Assembly (NCBI RefSeq): GCF_900105805.1
Contig: NZ_LT629788.1
Span: forward strand, 3,534,001 to 3,598,000
From: Pseudomonas moraviensis
Lineage (GTDB): Bacteria; Pseudomonadota; Gammaproteobacteria; Pseudomonadales; Pseudomonadaceae
Length of the DNA stretch: 64,000 nt
Direction: 5' to 3'
Positions 54,888 through 63,943 of this stretch are shown here, one piece after another. Positions within the stretch are counted from its first letter, which is position 1. The number at the start of each line of letters is the position of its first letter. The position numbers and the translations under genes are program-made. The notes beneath the pieces were generated by a model. It was not told the DNA's origin. It did no database searches and saw nothing but the letters and a program-made list of their open reading frames with translations.

Positions 54888-55241
54888 TCAACCGGCGAGT
54901 TTGTGTATCGGCGCCGAACATTGACCGAGGGCCTGCGCGGCGGAAACGTCCCTGAAGGTGTGGAAGTCGAGGCTGTTGACCACCAGGTCCTGGACCAGCT
55001 CGGCGAAGACTTCCATCGACGGACTGTTGAAGTAAGCAGTCATCATCTGCTGGCTGCTCCAGTAGCCGCTGACCAGCCACAGGTCGGCGTCGCACTGCGA
55101 TTGTTGCAACGAGAAACTCAGGCAACCGGGCGCAGCGCGCGAGACCTCGATCAAAGCGCTCAGGCGCACACCGAGTTCCGCCGAGCGCCCGGCCTGGGCA
55201 CGAACGAAGGCCATATGACTGACAGGCATCTGCTTGGACAT
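54888..55241 (-). CDS. Antibiotic biosynthesis monooxygenase (ABM)-domain protein
   Basis: The 117-residue protein is of the dimeric alpha/beta-barrel ABM/YgiN family. It shows SHMAFVRAQAGRSAELGVRL, the typical EVSRAAPGCLSFSLQQSQCD with the PGC motif, and WSSQQMMTAYFNSPSMEVFA. Members oxidise quinones or small polyketides without cofactors, or act as heme-degrading enzymes; the substrate is not known. A GGAGG ribosome-binding site precedes the ATG at 55241. The long upstream extensions of the frame contain a REP doublet and are not coding. Confidence 0.8.
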   Translation of the reverse strand: MSKQMPVSHMAFVRAQAGRSAELGVRLSALIEVSRAAPGCLSFSLQQSQCDADLWLVSGYWSSQQMMTAYFNSPSMEVFAELVQDLVVNSLDFHTFRDVSAAQALGQCSAPIHKLAG

Positions 55242-55425
55242 GATCAACCCTCCATGAAATCGCGTGGCAGCCGGGGGACGGGCTGCGACTGAAGCAAAGA
55301 TTAAGGGCCGGGCCGGCAGCGCCGTTAGTCGATTCCTGCCTTCGCGTTGCACAATCCTGCGAGACTGTGCAGACGACCTGTAACAACCTGTAAACCTGCG
55401 CAACACGTGGGTCATACGCGTTTTG

Positions 55426-55503
55426 TGTAGGAGCTGCCGAAGGCGGCGATCTTTTGATTTTGCCTTGAAGATCAACGGATCGCAGCCTTCGGCAGCTCCT
55501 ACA
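55426..55503. repeat. REP doublet (GATCGCAGCCTTCGGCAG type), copy 2
   Basis: TGTAGGAGCTGCCGAAGGC is mirrored by GCCTTCGGCAGCTCCTACA around a spacer. It lies between the divergent ABM and AraC genes. The rest of 55242-55637 shows no gene. Confidence 0.9.
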
Positions 55504-55637
55504 GGATCGTATGGCGGGAGACATGTGCGCACCTCAGGGCAGAATCAGGCAAGCATTTGGCAGAATGTGTCTACCGCCGCTGCTTGCACAAACATATGCT
55601 CTGTTGCATTCCCCCTCACTTGCCGAGGATGCCGTGC

Positions 55638-56567
55638 ATGACGTCATTCGATCGTTTTCAAGCCGAACCCAGCGCCGACATGGAAAAGCAGCGAGCGGAG
55701 CTGGCGGCGATCATCCGCCGCAACACCAGCGATGATGGCAGCTACCAGACCGCCATCGGCTCGCTGGTCATGTCGCGCCACACCAAGTCCCATGACTTCG
55801 CCCCGGTGCTCGCACAGCCGGCGCTGTGCATCATGGCGCAGGGGCGAAAAGAGGTCCGACTGGCTGACGAGTTCTTCAATTACGACCCGCTGAATTATCT
55901 GGTGGTGTCGGTTTCGATGCCGCTCAGCGGGCGGGTGGTCAACGTCTCCCCCGAAGAACCGATCCTCGCCGTGCGCCTCGACATCGACCCGACGGAAATC
56001 ACCGCGCTGATCGCCGACGCCGGCCCGATGGGCGTGCCGACGCGCCCGACCGGCCGTGGTCTGTACGTGGAAAAAATCGACAGCGCCATGCTCGACGCGG
56101 TGTTGCGTCTGGCGCGATTGCTCGACGCGCCGAAAGACATCGCCATGCTCGCGCCACTGATTCGCCGGGAGATTCTCTATCGCCTGCTGCGCAGCCCGCA
56201 GGGTCATCGCTTGTATGAGATTGCGATTGCCAACAGCCAGAGCCATCGCATCAGCCAGGCGATCAAATGGCTCAACGGCAATTTCGAGCAGCCGTTGCGC
56301 ATCGATGATCTGGCGCGGGAAGTGAACCTCAGCGTGTCGACGCTGCATCACCGCTTCAAGGCGATGACGGCGATGAGTCCGTTGCAGTATCAGAAGCAGC
56401 TGCGCCTGCAAGAGGCGCGGCGACTGATGTTGACCGAAGGACTGGAAGCGTCAGCGGCGGGGTATCGCGTGGGCTATGAAAGCCCGTCGCAATTCAGCCG
56501 CGAGTACAGCCGGCTGTTTGGCGCACCGCCGTTGCGGGATCTGGCGCGGCTGCGGCTGTCGGTCTGA
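55638..56567 (+). CDS. AraC-family transcriptional regulator
   Basis: The 309-residue protein has the AraC_N ligand-binding domain (PALCIMAQGRKEVRLADEFF; YDPLNYLVVSVSMPLSG) at residues 20-185 and two helix-turn-helix motifs at the C terminus (IDDLAREVNLSVSTLHHRFK and YESPSQFSREYSRLFGAPPL). It is similar to regulators that control adjacent oxidoreductase or ABM-like genes; the divergent ABM gene is a possible target. The ATG at 55638 follows a GAGGA site. The frame extends upstream to 55557 without homology. Confidence 0.88.
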   Translation: MTSFDRFQAEPSADMEKQRAELAAIIRRNTSDDGSYQTAIGSLVMSRHTKSHDFAPVLAQPALCIMAQGRKEVRLADEFFNYDPLNYLVVSVSMPLSGRVVNVSPEEPILAVRLDIDPTEITALIADAGPMGVPTRPTGRGLYVEKIDSAMLDAVLRLARLLDAPKDIAMLAPLIRREILYRLLRSPQGHRLYEIAIANSQSHRISQAIKWLNGNFEQPLRIDDLAREVNLSVSTLHHRFKAMTAMSPLQYQKQLRLQEARRLMLTEGLEASAAGYRVGYESPSQFSREYSRLFGAPPLRDLARLRLSV

Positions 56568-56577
56568 CCGTTAAAAG

Positions 56578-56769
56578 CCCCTCACCCTAGCCCTCTCCCA
56601 GAGGGAGAGGGGACAGATTGGGGAATATTGAAGAGGTTCACCGACTTGAACGATTACCTTTGAATCCATAATCGACTCGATTTTTCAGGTCGGCGAACAT
56701 CGCAAGACACCTCGGTCGGCTCCCTCTCCCTCCGGGCGGTCCGACGTTTCGGGAGGGCTGGGGTGAGGG
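56578..56769. repeat. MITE-like palindromic repeat, copy 2
   Basis: The ends are CCCCTCACCCTAGCCCTCTCCC and GGGAGGGCTGGGGTGAGGG. The interior contains GAATCCATAATCGACTCGAT, TTTTTCAGGTCGGCGAACAT and ACACCTCGGTCGGCTCCCTC, matching the other copies. It separates the convergent AraC and aldehyde dehydrogenase genes. Confidence 0.85.
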
Positions 56770-56776
56770 TCGGCTT

Positions 56777-58228
56777 TTACACCGCTCGCACGACGTGCTT
56801 GATTTCCTGAAACGCCGCCAACCCCCAAGGCCCCAGTTCGCGGCCAATACTGCTCTGCTTGTATCCGCCCCACGCCGTCTGCGGGAAGATCACCTGCGGT
56901 GCATTGATCCACACCAGCCCCGCCTGCAACCCATTGGCCACGCGATCTGCTGCGGCGGCATCGCGCGTCACCACACTCGCCACCAGGCCGAACCGGGTGT
57001 CGTTGGCCAAGGCAATTGCTTCGGCCTCGCTGCCGAAACTGCGCACACATACCACCGGCCCGAAAATCTCCTCTCGCCATAACGCGCTGTCCAGCGGCAC
57101 GTCGGTGAACACCGTCGGTTGCAGAAAATAGCCCCGCGGCAAATCTGCCGGGCGATTGCCGCCACAGAGCAAACGCGCCCCCGCACTCAGGCCACGATCA
57201 ATATGCCCGAGTACCCGCTGGTATTGCGCCTGATTGACCAGCGCGCCCATCTCCACGTCCGGGTCGAACGGATCGGCGACTCGAATCGCCTGCGCGCGTA
57301 TTTGCAGGCGCTGAAGAAATTCATCCATCAATTGCTCGGCGACCAGCACCCGACTGGTGGCCGAACACATCTGCCCGGCGTTGAAGAACGCACCGCCACA
57401 CGCCAGTTCCACCGCCAGCTCAACATCGGCATCCGCCAGCACCAGCAACGACGATTTGCCACCGAGCTCCAGGCTGACTCCCTTCACGGTTTCGGCAGCG
57501 CGTTGCATCACCTGCACGCCAACCGCGTTGCTGCCGGTGAAGGAGATTTTGGCAATACGTGGATCCGCCGACAACGGCGCACCCACCGCCAGACCAGTAC
57601 CGCAGACCAGATTGAACACGCCGTCGGGCAAACCGGATTCAGCGATGATCGCCGCCAGTTCCAGCTCCGGCAGCGGCGTCACTTCGGAGGGTTTGAGCAC
57701 CACGCAGCAACCGGCGGCCAGCGCTGGAGCGAGTTTCCATGCGGTGGTGACCATGGGGAAATTCCACGGCACGATCAGCCCGACCACGCCGCACGGCTCA
57801 CGACGCAGGCGCGCGCTGAAATCCGCGCTGGGCAGCGGCACATGGCTGTCCTGTTTTGCGTCGAGGCCTTCGGCGAGTTCGGCGTAATACTCAAACGTGG
57901 CGATCACGTCATCGACATCAATGGCCGCTTCGAACTGCGGTTTGCCGTTGTTGCTCGATTGCAGGTTCATCAAATGCTCGCGACCCTTGCGCACGCCATT
58001 GGCAATGTTGCGCAGGATCGCCGCGCGGTCGGTGCCGGTGGTCTGCGACCAGTGTTTGAACGCTTCGCACGCGGCGCTGATCGCTTCATCGACCGTCTGT
58101 TCGTCACCGCCATTGACCGTGGTCAGCAGCGCCTCCGTAGCGGGGTTGATCACCCGCAGGTGTTCACGGCCCGACGACCATTGGCCGTTGATGTAGAGGC
58201 CATCGAGTGTGGTTGGAAAATTGATCAT
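56777..58228 (-). CDS. Aldehyde dehydrogenase (probable 4-guanidinobutyraldehyde/aminoaldehyde dehydrogenase)
   Basis: The 483-residue NAD(P)-dependent enzyme has IVPWNFPMVTTAWKLAPALA, the substrate-activating Glu in LELGGKSSLLVL, and the catalytic Cys in FFNAGQMCSATSRV. Its start overlaps the stop of the AruI-like decarboxylase (ATGA), so the aldehyde released by that enzyme is the likely substrate, oxidised to 4-guanidinobutyrate. Betaine- or aminobutyraldehyde-type substrates are alternatives. I chose the ATG at 58228 (MINFPTTLDGLYINGQW). Confidence 0.88.
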   Translation of the reverse strand: MINFPTTLDGLYINGQWSSGREHLRVINPATEALLTTVNGGDEQTVDEAISAACEAFKHWSQTTGTDRAAILRNIANGVRKGREHLMNLQSSNNGKPQFEAAIDVDDVIATFEYYAELAEGLDAKQDSHVPLPSADFSARLRREPCGVVGLIVPWNFPMVTTAWKLAPALAAGCCVVLKPSEVTPLPELELAAIIAESGLPDGVFNLVCGTGLAVGAPLSADPRIAKISFTGSNAVGVQVMQRAAETVKGVSLELGGKSSLLVLADADVELAVELACGGAFFNAGQMCSATSRVLVAEQLMDEFLQRLQIRAQAIRVADPFDPDVEMGALVNQAQYQRVLGHIDRGLSAGARLLCGGNRPADLPRGYFLQPTVFTDVPLDSALWREEIFGPVVCVRSFGSEAEAIALANDTRFGLVASVVTRDAAAADRVANGLQAGLVWINAPQVIFPQTAWGGYKQSSIGRELGPWGLAAFQEIKHVVRAV

Positions 58229-59862
58229 GGGGCCACCGCCTGCATCCACTGGTTCTGGTCGATTTCAATCAGCGTCGGGCCTTGCCGGTCCGTCGCCTTG
58301 CGCAGCGCTGCGCGCAGTTCGTCGACGCTGCTGATGGCTTGCGCGGCGCAACCGAGGCCCTTGGCCACGGCGACGAAGTCCGGGGTGTAGATGTCCACGC
58401 CGACCGGTTCGATGGCGCGGTTGACCATGTACTTTTTGATCTCCTCGTAACCCTGGTTATTCCACAGCAGCACGATCACCGGCACCCGCGCTTCGACGGC
58501 GCTGGCCAGTTCCGGCAGGGTGAATTGCAAGCCGCCGTCGCCGATCAGGCACACCACGGGCGGACGGGCGCCGTTATCGAGTTGTTTACCGAGCCACGCA
58601 CCAATCGCCGCAGGCAACGCATAGCCGAGGGTGCCGTAACCGGTGGAGGCGTTGAACCAGCGGCGTGGTCGCTCGGGGTTGAAAGTGAGATTGCCGGTGT
58701 ACACGGGTTGCGTGGAATCGCCGACGAACACCGCGTCCGGCAGCTCGTGCAGTACGGTCTCGAGGAAACGGGTTTGCGCCAAGGTCGGCGCATCCCAGCT
58801 CGCCGCCAGCTCATCGCGCAAGCGCGCAGCCCGAGCGTGACCCCAATCATCGCGGCGCTCGGCCAGCGGTTTTTGCGTCAGCGTGCTGAGCAATGCCTGT
58901 GCGGCGTTGCGCGAATCAGCGACCAGTGCGACGTGCGGCGGGTAGTTGCGCACGGTCTGATCGGCATCGATGTCGATGCGCAGCAGCCTGCCGGGAATCT
59001 CGAAGCCGCCAGCGAACATGACGTCGTAATCGGTCTCGGCCAGCTCGGTGCCGATCGCCAGCACCACATCGGCCTCGGCAACCAGTGCGCGGGTGGCGAC
59101 CAGGCTTTGCGTCGAACCGATCAACAGCGCATGGCCCGTCGGCAGCATGCCCTTGGCGTTGATGGTCAGCGCTACCGGCGCATCGAGCAACTCGGCGATT
59201 CGCCTCAGCTCCGGGGCGGCGTCGATGGCACCGCCGCCGGCGAGAATCAGTGGCCGTTGCGCGCTGGCGAGCAGTTCGCTCATGCGACTCACGGCAGCCG
59301 GTGCGGCGCCGGCACGGTCGATGCTCACCGGCATGCTGGCGAGCAATTCATCGGCCTCCTCCACCAACACGTCCAAGGGAATTTCGATGTGCACCGGACG
59401 CGGTCGCCCGGCCTGGAACAAGGCAAACGCACGGGCCAGCACCACCGGCAACTCGGCGGCAGACATCAGCGTGTGCGAGAACGCTGCAACGCCGCCGACC
59501 AGTGCGCTCTGGTTCGGCAGCTCATGCAACTTGCCGCGGCCACCGCCCAACTGATGGCGCGACTGGACGCTGGAGATCACCAGCATCGGAATCGAATCGG
59601 CGTAAGCCTGGCCCATGGCGGTGGTGATATTGGTCATGCCCGGGCCCGTGATGATGAAACACACACCGGGTTTGCCGCTGGTGCGCGCATAGCCGTCGGC
59701 CATGAAGCCGGCACCCTGCTCATGGCGAGGCGTGACGTGGTTGATGCTCGAACGGGCGAGGCCCCGGTACAGCTCAACGGTGTGCACACCGGGAATGCCG
59801 AACACCTGCTCGACCCCGTAATTCTCCAACAGCCTGACCAGTACTTCGCCGCACGTTGCCAT
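58225..59862 (-). CDS. aruI: 5-guanidino-2-oxopentanoate decarboxylase (thiamine-diphosphate enzyme)
   Basis: The 545-residue enzyme belongs to the acetolactate-synthase-like ThDP family. The N-terminal PYR domain has VFGIPGVHTVELYRGLARSS and the activating Glu in PRHEQGAGFMADGYA. The C-terminal PP domain has the ThDP/Mg motif IGDGGLQFTLPELASAVEAR followed by VLLWNNQGYEEIKKYMVNRA. AruI decarboxylates 2-ketoarginine in the arginine transaminase pathway; coupling to an aldehyde dehydrogenase and a divergent LysR gene fits. I chose the ATG at 59862 (MATCGEVLVRLLENYGVEQV); the upstream frame crosses a REPIN. Confidence 0.85.
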   Translation of the reverse strand: MATCGEVLVRLLENYGVEQVFGIPGVHTVELYRGLARSSINHVTPRHEQGAGFMADGYARTSGKPGVCFIITGPGMTNITTAMGQAYADSIPMLVISSVQSRHQLGGGRGKLHELPNQSALVGGVAAFSHTLMSAAELPVVLARAFALFQAGRPRPVHIEIPLDVLVEEADELLASMPVSIDRAGAAPAAVSRMSELLASAQRPLILAGGGAIDAAPELRRIAELLDAPVALTINAKGMLPTGHALLIGSTQSLVATRALVAEADVVLAIGTELAETDYDVMFAGGFEIPGRLLRIDIDADQTVRNYPPHVALVADSRNAAQALLSTLTQKPLAERRDDWGHARAARLRDELAASWDAPTLAQTRFLETVLHELPDAVFVGDSTQPVYTGNLTFNPERPRRWFNASTGYGTLGYALPAAIGAWLGKQLDNGARPPVVCLIGDGGLQFTLPELASAVEARVPVIVLLWNNQGYEEIKKYMVNRAIEPVGVDIYTPDFVAVAKGLGCAAQAISSVDELRAALRKATDRQGPTLIEIDQNQWMQAVAP

Positions 59863-59898
59863 GTTGATTGCCCTTTCTCGTTCGCTGAAACACAGCTT

Positions 59899-59988
59899 GT
59901 GCAGGAGTGAGCCTGCTCGCGATAGCGTCATGAAATTCAACATTGCAGTGACTGACTCACCGCTATCGCGAGCAGGCTCACTCCTACA
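59899..59988. repeat. REPIN in the aruI-lysR divergent region
   Basis: GCAGGAGTGAGCCTGCTCGCGAT and ATCGCGAGCAGGCTCACTCCTACA form inverted arms. It is unusual that it lies inside a divergent promoter region, 37 bp from the aruI start. Confidence 0.9.
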
Positions 59989-60089
59989 GAAAAGCCGTGG
60001 AATGCGTTCATTGGAACGGTGCACAACTGGCAGCAACAATCGATTAAAAGTCATACTAGCCATGTCCTCCCGTCATACCTCGGATTGCC

Positions 60090-60971
60090 ATGAAACGCCT
60101 GCCTCCCCTTCCCGCGCTGCATACGTTCTGGATCACCGCGCAATGTTGCAACTTCACCCGCGCCGCCGAGCAGTTGCACATCACTCAGGGCGCGGTGAGC
60201 CGGCAGATCGCCGGGCTGGAGGAACAGCTCGGTTATCCGTTGTTCATTCGTCTGGCCCGCGGTCTGGCGTTAACGGCCGAAGGCCGCGAATGGCTGCCGC
60301 AGGTGGAAAAGGTCTTCGGACTGATCGGCGAAGCGACCGAGCAGATCGGACTCAAACATCAGACTTTGCAACTCAAGGCCCCGAGCTGCGTGATGCGCTG
60401 GCTGCTGCCGCGTCTGCTGCAATGGCAGAAGGAGCGCCCGGACGTGCCGGTAAAACTGACGGCCTCGCTGCAACACGGTGTGGATTTTCAGCGCGAGCAA
60501 TTCGACGCCGCCGTGATCTACGGCCCGCCACCGGATAATTCGCCAGGCGCGCTGCATCTGTTCGACGAGCAACTGACACCGGTCTGCTCGCCGCAATTGC
60601 TCAAGGGCTCGCCCGCGCTTAATTCACCGGAGGATTTGCAGGCGCATCTGTTGTTGCACCCGACCCACGACCTTCAGGACTGGTCGGTGTGGCTCGATGC
60701 GGCGGGTTTGCAACTGAGTAACCTGGGTAGCGGGCAGCATTTCGAAACGCTGGATCAGGCGATGTCGATGGCCTCCCATGGCACAGGTGTGGCGATCGGG
60801 GACTGGTCGCTGATTGGTGATGATCTGAACGCCGGGCGGCTGGTGATGCCGTTTGCGTTGAAGGTGAAGACGGGGTTGGCGTATTACGCGGTGGTGCCTG
60901 CTGCAGCCAAGCCCTCGCCGCAGTTGGAAGAGTTGATGCTTTGGCTGGTTGAGCAGGCACATTTGCGCTGA
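60090..60971 (+). CDS. LysR-family regulator (GcvA-like), probable aruI regulator
   Basis: The 293-residue protein has an N-terminal winged helix-turn-helix (FTRAAEQLHITQGAVSRQIA GL...) at residues 20-60 and a C-terminal periplasmic-binding-like effector domain. It resembles the GcvA/AmpR subgroup (LPALHTFWITAQCCNFTRAA). It is divergent from the aruI-aldehyde dehydrogenase operon, so it probably controls that operon in response to arginine or a keto-acid; this is inferred from position. The ATG at 60090 gives MKRLPPLPALHTFW, the usual start of the subgroup. Confidence 0.88.
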   Translation: MKRLPPLPALHTFWITAQCCNFTRAAEQLHITQGAVSRQIAGLEEQLGYPLFIRLARGLALTAEGREWLPQVEKVFGLIGEATEQIGLKHQTLQLKAPSCVMRWLLPRLLQWQKERPDVPVKLTASLQHGVDFQREQFDAAVIYGPPPDNSPGALHLFDEQLTPVCSPQLLKGSPALNSPEDLQAHLLLHPTHDLQDWSVWLDAAGLQLSNLGSGQHFETLDQAMSMASHGTGVAIGDWSLIGDDLNAGRLVMPFALKVKTGLAYYAVVPAAAKPSPQLEELMLWLVEQAHLR

Positions 60972-60978
60972 AGCTTCT

Positions 60979-61156
60979 CCCCCTCACCATAGCCCTCTCC
61001 CCAGGGAGAGGGAACTGATTGGGGGATGCTCAAGAAATTCATCGACCTGACACAGCCGCGCCGAATCCATAATCGACACGGTCGTTCAGGTCAATGCGTG
61101 ATCCAAGACAACTCGGTCGCGTCCCTCTCCCCCCGGGAGAGGGCTGGGGTGAGGGG
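60979..61156. repeat. MITE-like palindromic repeat, copy 3
   Basis: The ends are CCCCTCACCATAGCCCTCTCCC and GGGAGAGGGCTGGGGTGAGGGG. The interior contains GAATCCATAATCGACACGGT and GTTCAGGTCAATG, matching copies 1 and 2. It separates the convergent LysR and NmrA-like genes. Confidence 0.85.
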
Positions 61157-61168
61157 AAAAGTCTTGAC

Positions 61169-61783
61169 TCAATATCCGACCGTATAACGTTGGCGCGAAT
61201 GCTTCGGCGTTTCCACTTCGTCAATCAGCGCAATCGCGTAATCGGCAAACGTGATCCAGCTACGCCCTTGCGCACTGACCAACAGATGATCCTTGCCGAC
61301 ACGGAAGGTGCCACTGCGCTCACCTTCGACAAACTCCGCCGACGGCGACAGGAAAGTCCAGTCCAGTTCCTGTTCCTGACGCAACGCTTCAAGAAACGCC
61401 GCCCCCGCACTCGCCTCGGTTTTGTACTCGGCCGGGAACCCGGCACTGTCGATCACCCGCGTGTCATCCGGCAGCAACAGCGAACCGGCGCCGCCCACCA
61501 CCAGCAAGCGTTTAACGCCCGCCTGCTTGACCGGCCCGACAATCGCCGAGGCCGGCACGGTGGCGAAATGCGCTGCGCTGATCACCACGTCGTGACCGGC
61601 TACCGCCGCCTGCAGCGCCGCCGCATCCAGCACGTCGAGATTTTTGCTGACGACACCGGCGCGATTACCGATCTTCGAAGTATCGCGGGCAATGGCCGTG
61701 ACGCTGTGACCGCGACGCAGGGCTTCTTCCAGCAGTTGGCTACCGGCACGTCCGGTGGCGCCGATGATTGCAATCTTGCTCAT
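61169..61783 (-). CDS. NAD(P)H-binding NmrA/Rossmann-fold protein
   Basis: The 204-residue protein begins MSKIAIIGATGRAGSQLLEE, the GxxGxxG dinucleotide motif, and continues with HSVTAIARDTSKIG, DVVISAAHF and VGGAGSLLLPDD, the usual core of NAD(P)-binding atypical SDR/NmrA-like proteins. These often sense redox state or reduce small substrates; the specific role is not known. It lies 45 bp from the MBL-fold gene on the same strand and may be co-transcribed with it. Confidence 0.85.
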   Translation of the reverse strand: MSKIAIIGATGRAGSQLLEEALRRGHSVTAIARDTSKIGNRAGVVSKNLDVLDAAALQAAVAGHDVVISAAHFATVPASAIVGPVKQAGVKRLLVVGGAGSLLLPDDTRVIDSAGFPAEYKTEASAGAAFLEALRQEQELDWTFLSPSAEFVEGERSGTFRVGKDHLLVSAQGRSWITFADYAIALIDEVETPKHSRQRYTVGY

Positions 61784-61828
61784 GAGATTCTCCAGTTGGC
61801 TTGAAAAGGCTGCGTGTTCAGGTTCGGC

Positions 61829-62707
61829 TTACCACTGCATCTCACCCTTGGCGACTTTCGCGCTGAGTTCCAGCGAGCTTTCCTCGCCAAGTTGCGGGTA
61901 GCGCTTTTTCATCGCCGCGATCAACGCAGCAGAATCTTTGGCCTTGGCGGTTTCGGCATCGAAGGCCTTGATGTAATCAGCGGTGAATTTCACGCTGTCC
62001 AGCGAGCGGCTGCTATCACCCAGGTAATGGCCAGGCACCACGGTTTGCGGTTTCAGGCTTTCGATGGTGTGCAAGGTGTGCAGCCAGTCGGCGTGGGATT
62101 GCGCAGTCTGGGTGTCGGCCATCCACACATGAATGTTCTCGGCGACCACCACGCCGCCGACCACCGCCTTCAGCGACGGAATCCACACGAAGCTGCGATC
62201 CGGCTGTTTGCCGTCGAGGCCGATCACCTGCAACTTCTGCCCTTCGAGGGTCAGGCTGTCGCCCTTGAGCACGTCCGGGACGATGGTTTTCGCTGGCACA
62301 TCGGCACCCATTTTCGGGCCCCAGTAGGCCAGTTTGCCATCGACGGTGTGCTTGATGTGATCAACGGTCGGCTGCGAGGCCAGCACTTTCGCCTGTGGAA
62401 ATGCTTTGGTCAGGGTGTCGAGACCGAAGTAGTAATCCGGATCGCCGTGGCTGATGTAGATGGTGGTCAATTGCTTGCCGCTGGCGCGGATCTTTTCCAC
62501 CACCTGCTCGGCTTGGGATTTGCCGAATTGCGCGTCGACCAGAATCGCCTCTTTCTCGCCACTGACCAGCACCGAGCTGACCGGGAAAATCGCCTGGGTG
62601 CCCGGGTTGTAGATATCGAGGCTCAGCTCGGCAGCGGACGCATGGGCGGCAAAAGCGAAAAATGCTGAGGCGAGCAGCACGCGTTTGAACTGGGTGAAAC
62701 CGATCAT
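61829..62707 (-). CDS. Secreted metallo-beta-lactamase-fold hydrolase
   Basis: The 292-residue protein has a Sec signal peptide (RVLLASAFFAFAAHASA, cleavage before AELS). The MBL core contains SSVLVSGEKEAILVDAQFG and ISHGDPDYYFGLDTL where HxHxDH is expected; two histidines are replaced (D and Y). VPGHYLG is present further on. It may bind only one metal or have lost classical hydrolase activity. It faces a divergent LysR gene, which is its likely regulator. I chose the ATG at 62707 over an upstream one that adds 13 residues before the signal peptide. Confidence 0.82.
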   Translation of the reverse strand: MIGFTQFKRVLLASAFFAFAAHASAAELSLDIYNPGTQAIFPVSSVLVSGEKEAILVDAQFGKSQAEQVVEKIRASGKQLTTIYISHGDPDYYFGLDTLTKAFPQAKVLASQPTVDHIKHTVDGKLAYWGPKMGADVPAKTIVPDVLKGDSLTLEGQKLQVIGLDGKQPDRSFVWIPSLKAVVGGVVVAENIHVWMADTQTAQSHADWLHTLHTIESLKPQTVVPGHYLGDSSRSLDSVKFTADYIKAFDAETAKAKDSAALIAAMKKRYPQLGEESSLELSAKVAKGEMQW

Positions 62708-62820
62708 CTGTTGCTCCGAGTTTCGAATGCCAGGTTGGCGATGCAACAGAGCTTAGTTGCCAGACTCAGTACAAAAAATGCGATGCTTGAACATAGTTTG
62801 TTTCTAAAATCGGGCAAATC

Positions 62821-63726
62821 ATGGATCGGCTTCAAGCAATGCGCGTATTCGTCACGGTGGTGGATCTGGGCAGCCAGTCAGCGGCGGCCGACCACCTCGA
62901 CCTGTCGCGGCCGGTGGTCTCGCGCTATCTGGCGGAGCTGGAAGACTGGGTCGGCGCGCGGCTGATGCACCGCACCACGCGCAAACTGAGCCTGACCGCC
63001 GCCGGCAGTGAAATCCTCCCGCGTTGTCGGCAGATGATCGACCTGTCGCACGACATGCGGGCCGCCGTCAGCGAACCCGATGACGCCCCGCGCGGACTGC
63101 TGCGGATCAGCGTCAGCACCTCGTTCGGCCAGGCGCAACTGGCCGATGCCATGGCGGCATACGTCAAGCTTTACCCAGGCGTGAGCATCGATCTGCAAAT
63201 GCTCGACCGCACGGTGAATCTGGTCGATGAACGCATCGATCTGGCGATTCGCACCAGCAACGATCTCGATCCGAATCTGATCGCCCGACGCCTGACCGTT
63301 TGTCGTTCGGTGGTGTGCGCAGCGCCGGCTTACCTGCGAGAGCATCCGGCGCCACGGACAGTTGAAGATCTGAGCCGACACAATTGCCTGACCCATTCCT
63401 ACTTCGGCAAGAGCCTGTGGCATTTCGAAGAGGATGGCCAACCGGTTTCTGTACCGGTGCAGGGCAATATCAGCGCCAACGAGGCCAGCACCCTCCTGCG
63501 CGCCACCCTGGCCGGCGCGGGTGTGGCGATGCTGCCGACCTACCAGGCCGGGGTGCACATTCACAACGGCGAACTGCTGCGTTTGCTGCCACATGCCGAA
63601 CCGCGACAGATGAACATCTACGCGGTGTACGCCTCACGCAAACACATGCCCGCAGCGCTGCGCAGCCTGCTCGATTTTCTGGTGCAGCGCTTTCCCGAGA
63701 ATCCCGCGTGGGATGCCGGCCTGTAA
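62821..63726 (+). CDS. LysR-family transcriptional regulator
   Basis: The 301-residue protein starts MDRLQAMRVFVTVVDLGSQS, with the helix-turn-helix in AADHLDLSRPVVSRYLAELE, and has a typical substrate-binding domain (GLLRISVSTSFGQAQLADAM, LAIRTSNDLDPNLIARRL). It is divergent from the MBL-fold and NmrA-like genes, so it probably controls them. It belongs to the broad LTTR subgroup that regulates redox or detoxification genes; the effector is unknown. Confidence 0.88.
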   Translation: MDRLQAMRVFVTVVDLGSQSAAADHLDLSRPVVSRYLAELEDWVGARLMHRTTRKLSLTAAGSEILPRCRQMIDLSHDMRAAVSEPDDAPRGLLRISVSTSFGQAQLADAMAAYVKLYPGVSIDLQMLDRTVNLVDERIDLAIRTSNDLDPNLIARRLTVCRSVVCAAPAYLREHPAPRTVEDLSRHNCLTHSYFGKSLWHFEEDGQPVSVPVQGNISANEASTLLRATLAGAGVAMLPTYQAGVHIHNGELLRLLPHAEPRQMNIYAVYASRKHMPAALRSLLDFLVQRFPENPAWDAGL

Positions 63727-63736
63727 AGCAATCCCT

Positions 63737-63825
63737 TGTAGGAGTGAGCCTGCTCGCGATAGCGGTATTTCTGTCGGCACAGCGGTGACTGACACACCGC
63801 TATCGCGAGCAGGCTCACTCCTACA
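63737..63825. repeat. REPIN downstream of lysR
   Basis: TGTAGGAGTGAGCCTGCTCGCGATAG is mirrored by CTATCGCGAGCAGGCTCACTCCTACA, the same family as at 53802 and 59899. Confidence 0.9.
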
Positions 63826-63943
63826 GGGGCTCATCAGTGTGCTGAATGGCCAGGTAAATCCTCAAGCGCACTCGCTGGCAAGTGTGCACCGCTGACCTAT
63901 GCTCAAAGTAATACCGCAAGGTAGACGTTCAGAGGTCTACGCC

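Noticed and set aside
57119..59910. Long plus-strand frames opposite the aldehyde dehydrogenase and AruI-like genes
   Set aside because: Catalytic motifs lie on the minus strand; the plus-strand translations are low-complexity and have no recognisable domain.
53802..63825. Repeated palindromes considered as a CRISPR array
   Set aside because: Copies are kilobases apart, are inverted doublets rather than direct repeats with unique spacers, and match REPIN structure. No cas genes are present.
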